Shown: piece after piece, positions 8,575 to 13,639 of the stretch | Layout of the letters: every line of letters begins with the position of its first letter | Numbering within the stretch: position 1 is the first letter of the stretch | Assembly (NCBI GenBank): GCA_007128045.1 | Contig: SKYG01000148.1 | Coordinates: forward strand, 1 to 13,639 | Source of the DNA: Bacteroidales bacterium | GTDB lineage: Bacteria; Bacteroidota; Bacteroidia; Bacteroidales; UBA7960 | Reading direction: 5' to 3' | Length of the DNA: 13,639 nt | The notes under the pieces: generated by a model | What the model saw: only the letters and a program-made list of their open reading frames with translations | What the model was told of the DNA's origin: nothing | The model's database searches: none | Program-made: the position numbers and the translations under genes

Positions 8575-8582
8575 TAAATATA
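8575..8582 (-). promoter_or_regulatory. Possible -7 element of the mraZ/dcw promoter
   Basis: The minus strand reads TATATTTA, matching the Bacteroidota -7 consensus TAnnTTTG at all but the last base. It lies 26 nt upstream of the mraZ ATG and just downstream of the GTGG repeats. No TTTG element with the usual 19-21 nt spacing is evident (the nearest TTG leaves only 15 nt), so the promoter is plausible but not firm. Confidence 0.3.
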
Positions 8583-8590
8583 ATAAGTTT

Positions 8591-8620
8591 TTTACCACAA
8601 TTTACCACTTTCCCCCACTT
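8591..8620 (-). promoter_or_regulatory. MraZ operator: three 10-bp GTGG repeats
   Basis: On the minus strand three consecutive decamers read AAGTGGGGGA, AAGTGGTAAA and TTGTGGTAAA, placing GTGG at 8618-8615, 8608-8605 and 8598-8595, exactly one helical turn apart. Characterised MraZ proteins bind a short series of TGGG-type boxes separated by 5 nt (10-bp period) upstream of mraZ, so number, spacing and position all match. The block lies 43-72 nt upstream of the mraZ start and would let MraZ control the cluster. Binding is inferred, not shown. Confidence 0.8.
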
Positions 8621-8674
8621 TGTTGATAACTTTTATGTAAATTGTATATTCCGTGCGTGTGAAATTGGGGTAAT

Positions 8675-8791
8675 ATGGTATTGATTGCCAGGCTGTATAC
8701 CGAATTACAGGAAGCCAGGTGCGGTAAAACGGACTGTGAAGTGTTTATGAATTTGGTGAAGAACCAAATCAAAATAATTGTTGCGTTGTAG
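8675..8791 (+). CDS. Possible 38-residue small protein (unrecognised)
   Basis: An ATG at 8675 opens a frame of 38 sense codons ending at TAG 8789-8791. The product begins MVLIARLYTELQEARCG and ends NLVKNQIKIIVAL. It has ordinary codon use, two cysteines (16 and 21) and an amphipathic helical look. I do not recognise it. An in-frame TGA lies 12 nt upstream of the ATG, so it is not the tail of a longer visible gene. It occupies most of the otherwise empty mraZ/acyltransferase divergent region, contains the 8751-8769 hairpin, and its stop abuts the -33 element of the next promoter. It may be a small gene, a remnant or a chance frame. Confidence 0.3.
   Translation: MVLIARLYTELQEARCGKTDCEVFMNLVKNQIKIIVAL
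8751..8769. other. Perfect 7-bp inverted repeat
   Basis: ATTTGGT (8751-8757) and ACCAAAT (8763-8769) are perfect inverted repeats around a 5-nt GAAGA loop. No T-tract follows on either strand, so it is not a convincing intrinsic terminator. It lies 17 nt upstream of the TTG of the rightward promoter and could be an operator half-site pair, an RNA hairpin in the small ORF, or chance. Confidence 0.4.
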
Positions 8792-8815
8792 TTCAAGCAA
8801 TATTCATTATTTTTG
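8786..8815 (+). promoter_or_regulatory. Bacteroidota-type promoter for the acyltransferase-ysxC genes
   Basis: TATTTTTG at 8808-8815 matches the TAnnTTTG -7 consensus exactly, and GTTG ends at 8788 with TTG at 8786-8788, giving a 19-nt spacer as expected for the -33/-7 promoter of Bacteroidota sigma factor. Transcription would begin shortly after ~8820, leaving a leader of roughly 25 nt before the ATG at 8847. This also argues against translation from the in-frame TTG at 8778, which lies upstream of the promoter. Confidence 0.55.
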
Positions 8816-8834
8816 TCATTATTTACATTGTAGG

Positions 8835-8847
8835 TTGTGCTGCACAA
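8835..8847. other. Palindrome overlapping the acyltransferase start codon
   Basis: TTGTGC-T-GCACAA is a perfect 6-bp inverted repeat with a 1-nt centre, ending on the A of the ATG. As RNA it could form a 5-bp stem with a CTG loop right at the ribosome entry site; as DNA it could be a dimer-binding site just downstream of the promoter. Function is speculative. Confidence 0.35.
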
Positions 8848-9725
8848 TGGATCAAAAAAATGATATGGTCGATGATGGAAGTCGGAGCTTGAGGGTCGAC
8901 GTTGATGCTGTGCTTCGAAAAAAGGCCGGAAACATTTATCCTTATATCCCAGGCTTTATTATAAGTTATTTAAAACGGGTAGTCCACCAGGATGAAATCA
9001 ACAGGATTTTACCAGGTATGAGTGGTTATGAAGGTCTGCCCTTCATAGAAAAGGCATTGATAGGAGAGTTAGGGATTGAGATAGAGGTTGTTGACCCGGA
9101 ACTTATTCCAGGAAAAGGTCGGTATGTGGTAGTATCCAACCATCCTTTAGGGGGGCTTGATGGCATGGCGCTCATGCATGTGATCGGAAAGAACCGCCCT
9201 GATCTTCAATTTATTTCTAATGATATATTATTAGAGCTATCGCCTTTGGCGTCGTTGTTTGCTCCGGTGAACAAGCATGGCCGTAACAACAAAGAAGCTG
9301 TGGCTTTGCTGGATTCATTGTATGCGTCAGAGATGGTTGTGCTGGTGTTTCCTGCCGGGCTGGTATCTCGTCGTCAGAAAGGAATTATCGCTGACCTCGA
9401 ATGGAAGAAGAGCTTTGTTACCAAAGCTGTTCAACACAAGCGCGACATTGTTCCTGTATATATACAGGGCAGAAACTCAGACTTTTTCTACAACCTGGCC
9501 AATTGGCGTAAGCGTTTAAGGGTTAAAACAAATATTGAGATGCTCTACCTTGCCGATGAGTTGTTTAAGCAACGTAACAACCGGATTGTGATACAGTTTG
9601 GTAAGCCCATTCCATATCAGACCATCACCAGGGATTTTTCACATCATGCATGGGCTCAAAAAATCAAGTCACATGTGTATCGAATCCCTCAGGGTGAATT
9701 ATCATTTCAAAATTACAAAGATTAA
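8847..9725 (+). CDS. Lysophospholipid acyltransferase (PlsC/GlsA-like O-acyltransferase)
   Basis: 292-residue membrane-associated acyltransferase of the LPLAT superfamily. The conserved block VVVSNHPLGGLDGMAL (94-109) carries the catalytic histidine and aspartate (His99, Asp105), spaced H-x5-D rather than the H-x4-D of classical PlsC. FPAGLVSRR (168-176) corresponds to the substrate-phosphate motif, and VPVYIQGRNSDFFYN (202-216) follows. This variant is the type often labelled hemolysin-like. Being 18 nt upstream of an OlsB/GlsB-type N-acyltransferase, it is probably the O-acyltransferase (GlsA/OlsA role) that esterifies an N-acyl amino acid to form glycine or ornithine lipid; lysophosphatidate acylation is the alternative. 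Start chosen at the ATG at 8847: the longer TTG start at 8778 adds a cysteine-rich non-homologous lead and precedes the promoter. Confidence 0.8.
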   Translation: MDQKNDMVDDGSRSLRVDVDAVLRKKAGNIYPYIPGFIISYLKRVVHQDEINRILPGMSGYEGLPFIEKALIGELGIEIEVVDPELIPGKGRYVVVSNHPLGGLDGMALMHVIGKNRPDLQFISNDILLELSPLASLFAPVNKHGRNNKEAVALLDSLYASEMVVLVFPAGLVSRRQKGIIADLEWKKSFVTKAVQHKRDIVPVYIQGRNSDFFYNLANWRKRLRVKTNIEMLYLADELFKQRNNRIVIQFGKPIPYQTITRDFSHHAWAQKIKSHVYRIPQGELSFQNYKD

Positions 9726-9743
9726 TTTATAGCAGCGTACTGT

Positions 9744-10691
9744 ATGAACATACCAGAAAAAGAGATAATCCCAGCCGTCGACAAGTCGATATTGCAAGAT
9801 GAGCTTCATCGAGATCATTTGCTGCGAACCACCAACAATGCAAACAATGAAATATATGTGGTAGATGCCCATTCAGCGCCTAATGTGATGCGTGAGATTG
9901 GACGATTGCGCGAGCTCTCATTCCGGATGGCTGGTGGCGGCACAGGTGAAGTACTTGACCTTGATGGTTTCGACACGTCACCGAATCCCTATAAACAATT
10001 GATCGTTTGGGATCCACAGGCAGAAGAGATCGTAGGTGGATACCGATATATGGTATGCCCGGATGCAGGGGTAGATTCATCTGGCATCCCTAACCTGGCC
10101 ACTTCCGAACTGTTCCGCTTTTCGCCAGAGTTTATGCATTCATATTACCCGTTTACCATCGAACTCGGCCGTTCTTTTGTTCAGCCTGCCTACCAGCCCT
10201 CCCGCGAAAACAGGAAAAGCATCTTTTCTTTAGATAACCTATGGGATGGATTGGGTGCCCTGGTGGTCGACAATCCGCAATTAAAATACTTCTTCGGTAA
10301 AGTGACCATGTATTCGCATTTTAATACGTTTGCCAGAGACCTGATACTGTTTTTTCTGGAACGCTTTTTCCCTGACAAGGACAAACTGGTTGTACCCAAA
10401 GACCCTTTGTCTCTGAAGACGCCACTAACGGAACTTGAGAAAGTGTTCACGGCAACATCATTCAGCGACAATTACAAAATATTACAAAAACTTGTAAGAA
10501 AGAACCACGAGAACATCCCACCCCTGATCAATTCATACATGGGGCTGAGTCCTTCCATGCGTACCTTTGGCACTTCATTAAATTACCACTTCGGTGGGGT
10601 AGAGGAAACCGGCATTCTCATAACCATTGCCGATATCTACGAAGCAAAGAAAGAAAGGCATGTGAACAGCTATATCAAGACAAACACCTGA
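9744..10691 (+). CDS. GNAT-fold N-acyltransferase (OlsB/GlsB-like, Acetyltransf_5 type)
   Basis: 315-residue cytoplasmic acyltransferase related to the ornithine/glycine N-acyltransferases that use acyl-ACP to make a 3-hydroxy-acyl amino acid, the first step of amino-acid lipid synthesis. Visible family features are RLRELSFRMAGGGTGE (54-69), DLDGFDTSPNPYKQLIVWD (72-90), EIVGGYRYMV (95-104), ELGRSFVQPAYQPSRENRKS (about 142-161) and LWDGLGALV (165-173). The ELGRSFV-P-Y pattern is typical of this hemolysin-annotated family. GlsB of Bacteroides uses glycine; OlsB of proteobacteria uses ornithine. The substrate cannot be read from the sequence, but the phylum favours glycine. It is flanked closely by the O-acyltransferase (18 nt) and ysxC (2 nt). 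Confidence 0.82.
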   Translation: MNIPEKEIIPAVDKSILQDELHRDHLLRTTNNANNEIYVVDAHSAPNVMREIGRLRELSFRMAGGGTGEVLDLDGFDTSPNPYKQLIVWDPQAEEIVGGYRYMVCPDAGVDSSGIPNLATSELFRFSPEFMHSYYPFTIELGRSFVQPAYQPSRENRKSIFSLDNLWDGLGALVVDNPQLKYFFGKVTMYSHFNTFARDLILFFLERFFPDKDKLVVPKDPLSLKTPLTELEKVFTATSFSDNYKILQKLVRKNHENIPPLINSYMGLSPSMRTFGTSLNYHFGGVEETGILITIADIYEAKKERHVNSYIKTNT

Positions 10692-10693
10692 CA

Positions 10694-11317
10694 ATGCAAA
10701 TCAAACATGCCATTTTTTTAAAAAGTGCTCCCCACTATAAAGATTGTCCGGAACCAAGTTTCCCTGAATATGCATTTATCGGGCGGTCAAATGTGGGTAA
10801 GTCTTCACTGATCAATATGCTTACCGGCTATAAGAAGCTGGCCAAGACCTCTTCTACGCCTGGCAAAACCCAGCTTATCAACCACTTTCTTGTCAATGAC
10901 TCGTGGTATCTGGCTGACCTGCCCGGTTTTGGCTTTGCAAAGGTCTCAAAATCCATTAAGGCAAAATGGGAACGGATGATACAGGATTACCTGCTGAAAC
11001 GGGATAACCTGGTATGTGCCTTTTTATTGATTGACAGCAGACATGCACCGCTGCAAAATGATATGGCGTTTATTGAATGGCTTGGGGTAAAACAGATTCC
11101 TTTTTTCATCGTGTTTACCAAAGCAGATAAACCCGGAAGCAATGCGCTGAAAAAAAACATCAGTACCTACCTGCAATACCTTCATGAAACGTGGGATCCT
11201 CTGCCAAATTATGTGCTAAGTAGCAGTGCAACAGGGCAGGGGAGGGATGAGATACTTTCCTTTATCGGTGATTGCAACAAGCGCTATTCCGGACAAGACC
11301 CTCATGAAATGATGTAA
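10694..11317 (+). CDS. ysxC: Ribosome biogenesis GTP-binding protein YsxC/EngB (YihA)
   Basis: 207-residue cytoplasmic GTPase of the TRAFAC EngB family, required for late assembly of the 50S subunit. All G motifs are present: G1 GRSNVGKSS (30-38), G2 region TPGKTQ (55-60), G3 DLPGFG (75-80), G4 TKAD (142-145) and a G5-like SSSATGQG (about 176-183). The KVSKSIKAKWERMIQDYL segment after switch II is typical of EngB. Length is normal. The ATG lies 2 nt after the preceding stop, so it is translated from the same transcript. It converges on gldB with only 6 nt between the stop codons and no obvious terminator hairpin. Confidence 0.96.
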   Translation: MQIKHAIFLKSAPHYKDCPEPSFPEYAFIGRSNVGKSSLINMLTGYKKLAKTSSTPGKTQLINHFLVNDSWYLADLPGFGFAKVSKSIKAKWERMIQDYLLKRDNLVCAFLLIDSRHAPLQNDMAFIEWLGVKQIPFFIVFTKADKPGSNALKKNISTYLQYLHETWDPLPNYVLSSSATGQGRDEILSFIGDCNKRYSGQDPHEMM

Positions 11318-11323
11318 CTGTTT

Positions 11324-12337
11324 TCACCTTCCCCGGTAGCGCGACTCATGGATTATCTTCCTGGAATCTTGCTCGGCCATCAGTTGTGATAATGATATGT
11401 CAGGATGACGCCGCATATATTCTCTGACGATCTGCCAACCAATCCACGCAGCTGTTTTGGGCGCTGAGTTTCTGGAAAATGCCGAGGTAAAGGGGGCATC
11501 ACCGATAAATTTGTTGATCATCTGCCGGTCTGAAGAATACAGCATGTCATTTTCCAGATAATAAGACCAAACCATGCCCCTGTTGTGCAGCATCCAGGCA
11601 GTCTGCTCAGCTGTATATCCTATTTTAAACGAATCGTCGAGCCCGGGAAGCAGGCAATCCATAAAATACAACAACTTTCCCTCATAGATCATGTAATCCA
11701 GCAATGTTTCCGGAATAATTCCAGGTTCCTGAAGGTGCTTTTCTCCTATTTTTCTGACAATATCCGGAAGCATATAGGCAGCATCCATGCGCACAATCTG
11801 GTAGGCAGGCACCCCAATCCTTTGGTATTTTGGGTATTCTGAACCCAGGTACATATCCAGCCCAATTACCAGGTGGTTGCTGGCGTACTTGATCGGTTGG
11901 TGGTAATCCAAACCGGATATATATGAATATATACGTGGGATAGGCATGTCGTGGTAATGCGCCCTGTAATATCTGAATGCCAGGGTAAGCGATTCTTCCA
12001 GTGCCTCCAGATCAGGATATATGTCTCTGGTGTCAAGATATAACTCCTTGATCATGGGGTCTGTAATGTAATCATATAGAGGCCTGAGCTGGTCCGGGTC
12101 GTCGATCTCATCGCCCAGAAAGAATCTAAATGTTTCAATATATGGCTGAATCTCTTCCTGCAAATTAAACGGATTGATCTTAAACAGAACCTCTTCGTAC
12201 CGGTCGATATTAACCGGATCGATATGAACCCCGGAAATGCTGACCTGATAGTGTGGCTTCCTGTTGCACGAATAAAAGATAGACACACAAACACCAATCA
12301 AACAAATATATTGTATAATGTGTATTGTACGTTTCAT
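11324..12337 (-). CDS. gldB: GldB-like gliding-motility lipoprotein
   Basis: 337-residue lipoprotein. The N-terminus is a lipoprotein signal: MKRT, a hydrophobic core (7-22), then the lipobox FYSC with Cys24, followed by NRKPHY. The mature part resembles GldB: VDIDRYE-like VNIDRYEEVLFKINP, ETFRFFLGDEIDDP, FRYYRAHYHDMPIPRIYSYISG, LVIGLDMYLGSEYPKY, and CLLPG. GldB is a cell-envelope lipoprotein needed for gliding in Flavobacterium and is widespread in Bacteroidota, including non-gliders, so its presence alone does not prove motility. Start at ATG 12335-12337, which gives the signal peptide directly; a longer frame to 12505 runs through the divergent promoter region and the neighbouring gene. 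No gldC is adjacent. Nearby nadE matches gldB neighbourhoods known in flavobacteria. Confidence 0.85.
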   Translation of the reverse strand: MKRTIHIIQYICLIGVCVSIFYSCNRKPHYQVSISGVHIDPVNIDRYEEVLFKINPFNLQEEIQPYIETFRFFLGDEIDDPDQLRPLYDYITDPMIKELYLDTRDIYPDLEALEESLTLAFRYYRAHYHDMPIPRIYSYISGLDYHQPIKYASNHLVIGLDMYLGSEYPKYQRIGVPAYQIVRMDAAYMLPDIVRKIGEKHLQEPGIIPETLLDYMIYEGKLLYFMDCLLPGLDDSFKIGYTAEQTAWMLHNRGMVWSYYLENDMLYSSDRQMINKFIGDAPFTSAFSRNSAPKTAAWIGWQIVREYMRRHPDISLSQLMAEQDSRKIIHESRYRGR

Positions 12338-12386
12338 ATAACATAAATAATCATTAATATTGTATTGTATTTTAAACGCTGAACAT
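12338..12386. promoter_or_regulatory. Divergent gldB / beta-barrel intergenic region
   Basis: A 49-bp AT-rich gap between two divergent start codons must hold promoters for both, unless one is transcribed from farther away. No exact TAnnTTTG element is visible on either strand; TATTTTAA at 12368-12375 is a weak candidate for the plus strand. Both genes encode envelope proteins, so shared control is possible. Confidence 0.35.
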
Positions 12387-13061
12387 ATGAAAAAATTATT
12401 TTGGCTTAGCATGATGTTGTGTATTTCTGTTAGCGCAGTATATGCACAAAATGAAAGACCATTTCGGTTTGGTCTGATTGCATCGCCTTCTTTGTCCTGG
12501 TTCAACCCCGAAACACGTGATTATATCTCTGAAGGCAATACGATTGGGTTTTCTTATGGGCTTGTTGGTGATTTCTATCTGGGCGACAATTACGCCGTGT
12601 CGACCGGTATCAACATCTCACATTTCGGTGGTAAACTTAGTTTTCGGGACAATCATCCTGATCATGGAACGCTTGATTTTGAGCGCAAATATATTCATCA
12701 ATACCTGGAATTACCTGTAACACTTAAAATGCAGACTCCGGAGTTTGGTTATTTGACCTACTTCGGAAGGTTTGGATTTGCTCCTGGCTTCAACCTGAAA
12801 GCAAAAGGAGAAGACCAATATGTTGCCGGAAACCGCTTTACAGAGGAGGTTGATTTAAAGAGCCGGACGCCGCTATTACGGGCTGCTTTGATTATTGGGA
12901 TAGGGGTGGAATATTCGTTGGGTGGCAGGACGACTCTCCTGGGAGGGGTGACCTATAATAATGGGTTTACCAATAACCTCAAAGGACGAAATACCCATAT
13001 GAATGTAAATCCATCTGCATCAGCCAGCTATTTACAACTGAATATGGGGGTGATGTTCTAG
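12387..13061 (+). CDS. PorT-family-like outer-membrane beta-barrel protein
   Basis: 224-residue predicted outer-membrane protein. MKKLFWLSMMLCISVSAVYAQ is split here as a basic start, hydrophobic core and a VYA-Q type signal peptidase I site near residue 20. The mature part is built of alternating amphipathic strands rich in Gly and aromatic residues (FSYGLVGDFYLG, YAVSTGINISHFGG, YLELPVTLKMQ, LLRAALIIGIGVEYSLGG, TLLGGVTYNNGF) and ends in a phenylalanine (QLNMGVMF), the usual BAM recognition end. It fits the eight-stranded OMP_b-brl_2/PorT-like group; specific identity with PorT of the type IX secretion system is not supported. The ATG at 12387 is chosen because it opens the signal peptide; an in-frame TTG 27 nt upstream is less likely. 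Confidence 0.78.
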   Translation: MKKLFWLSMMLCISVSAVYAQNERPFRFGLIASPSLSWFNPETRDYISEGNTIGFSYGLVGDFYLGDNYAVSTGINISHFGGKLSFRDNHPDHGTLDFERKYIHQYLELPVTLKMQTPEFGYLTYFGRFGFAPGFNLKAKGEDQYVAGNRFTEEVDLKSRTPLLRAALIIGIGVEYSLGGRTTLLGGVTYNNGFTNNLKGRNTHMNVNPSASASYLQLNMGVMF

Positions 13062-13152
13062 CCTGTAATATTCACGCTTTTAATTCAGGTGAAGGGTTCT
13101 GCCGGACATAACCGGGACAGGCAATTCAATCAAATAAATGTAGTTTATCCGA

Positions 13153-13639
13153 ATGAAAATCGCGTTGACCCAACTCAATTACCGCGTTGGTGATTGTCAG
13201 CATAATGCCTTGTTGATCAAAGACTCCATTGTCAGGGCAAAAAGTAAAGGGGCTGATCTGGTCGTGTTCTCTGAATTGTCGGTTTGTGGGTATCCACCGG
13301 CCGACCTGTTAAATTTCAGGGAATTTATCTCAACATGCATGGATGCCGTACAGGATATTGCCCTGGTATGCAGAGGCGTGGCCGCAATTGTTGGTGGTCC
13401 TGCCTATAATGAAGGCAGCAAAGGCAAACGCCTGTTCAACGCGGCATTTTTTCTGGAGAATGGCCATGTAAAACAGGTAGTTCATAAGGCCTTGTTGCCT
13501 ACCTATGATGTATTTGATGAATACCGGTATTTTGAGCCTGCCACAAGTTTTCGTACCGTAGAGTTCCTTGGCAAAAAAATTGCCCTGACCATCTGTGAAG
13601 ATATCTGGAATATTGATCAGAAAATGCTCTATCCCATAA
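13153..13639 (+). CDS. nadE: Glutamine-dependent NAD(+) synthetase, N-terminal glutaminase domain (partial)
   Basis: First 162 codons of a two-domain NadE; the frame is still open at the right edge (the final TAA letters are out of frame). NadE amidates nicotinic acid adenine dinucleotide to NAD+ using ammonia from glutamine. The visible part is the nitrilase-fold glutaminase domain: MKIALTQLNYRVGD, VVFSELSVCGYPPADLL with catalytic Glu41, HKALLPTYDVFDEYRYF with Lys112, and LTICEDIWN with nucleophile Cys148. The Glu-Lys-Cys triad and the CGYPPxDLL signature distinguish it from other nitrilases. The ATP-pyrophosphatase synthetase domain must lie beyond the window. The 91 nt upstream of it hold no clear promoter or terminator. 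Confidence 0.95.
   Translation, partial: MKIALTQLNYRVGDCQHNALLIKDSIVRAKSKGADLVVFSELSVCGYPPADLLNFREFISTCMDAVQDIALVCRGVAAIVGGPAYNEGSKGKRLFNAAFFLENGHVKQVVHKALLPTYDVFDEYRYFEPATSFRTVEFLGKKIALTICEDIWNIDQKMLYPI

Noticed and set aside
8549..8608. Longer mraZ starting at GTG 8608
   Set aside because: The extra 20 residues do not resemble MraZ and the GTG lies within the operator repeat; the family start fits the ATG at 8548.
8778..8846. TTG start extending the acyltransferase by 23 residues
   Set aside because: The extension lies upstream of or within the promoter and reads as non-homologous, cysteine-rich sequence.
8602..8847. 81-residue minus-strand reading frame upstream of mraZ
   Set aside because: It covers the MraZ operator and the rightward promoter, its product is low-complexity and Asn/Ile-rich, and it overlaps the better-supported features there.
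11318..11323. Bidirectional terminator between ysxC and gldB
   Set aside because: The 6-nt convergent gap and its flanks contain no convincing hairpin.
12338..12505. 56-residue upstream extension of gldB
   Set aside because: It would cross the divergent promoter region and the beta-barrel gene's signal peptide; the ATG at 12337 opens a proper lipoprotein signal.
13113..13130. GGGACAGG followed by ATTCAATC, reminiscent of the 1821-1871 repeat
   Set aside because: Only the short GGGACAGG and TTCAATC words are shared and there is no palindrome; treated as chance.
13062..13152. Possible terminator between the beta-barrel gene and nadE
   Set aside because: Short complementary words (TTCAC/GTGAA, CCGG/CCGG) exist but there is no strong stem followed by a T-tract.
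1..13639. CRISPR, toxin-antitoxin, phage, defence or RNA-gene signals
   Set aside because: I found no spaced repeat array, tRNA/rRNA sequence, integrase, transposase or defence-type domain in the window.

Overview
The window comes from a member of the Bacteroidota, probably Bacteroidia. Three things point there: a division and cell-wall (dcw) cluster in the Bacteroidota arrangement with PASTA-bearing FtsI, long MraY, FtsL-like protein and no murF between murE and mraY; a GldB-type lipoprotein; and TAnnTTTG-type promoter sequence with no consistent Shine-Dalgarno sites. DAP-type MurE indicates a Gram-negative meso-diaminopimelate peptidoglycan.

Layout. Positions 1-8548 (minus strand) carry the dcw cluster in transcription order mraZ, rsmH, ftsL-like, ftsI, murE, mraY, murD, ftsW, murG (only the first 21 codons of murG). 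Gaps are 2-67 nt and ftsW/murG overlap by 17 nt, so this reads as one transcript. Three GTGG repeats spaced exactly 10 bp lie upstream of mraZ and look like the MraZ autoregulatory operator. Positions 8549-8846 are a divergent intergenic region holding that operator, a possible 38-codon ORF, a 7-bp hairpin and a good promoter for the rightward genes. Positions 8847-11317 (plus) carry a tight set: a lysophospholipid-acyltransferase-like protein, an OlsB/GlsB-type GNAT N-acyltransferase and the ribosome-assembly GTPase YsxC. The two acyltransferases look like the O- and N-acylation pair for glycine (or other amino-acid) lipids. Convergent to them is a GldB-like lipoprotein (11324-12337, minus). 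Divergent from gldB is a small outer-membrane beta-barrel protein (12387-13061), followed by the start of glutamine-dependent NAD synthetase (13153 to the edge).

The most unusual point is murD. Only the C-terminal ~190 residues are present. The whole UDP-binding domain and the ATP-binding core, about 245 residues, are missing. In their place, directly after the mraY stop, lie two copies of a 23-bp palindromic repeat with a 28-bp period. MurD is normally essential, so this is a repeat-linked deletion with another copy elsewhere, or an assembly/strain-mixture artefact at a repeat. I see no new defence system, CRISPR array, RNA gene or complete mobile element; most of the window is conserved housekeeping DNA.
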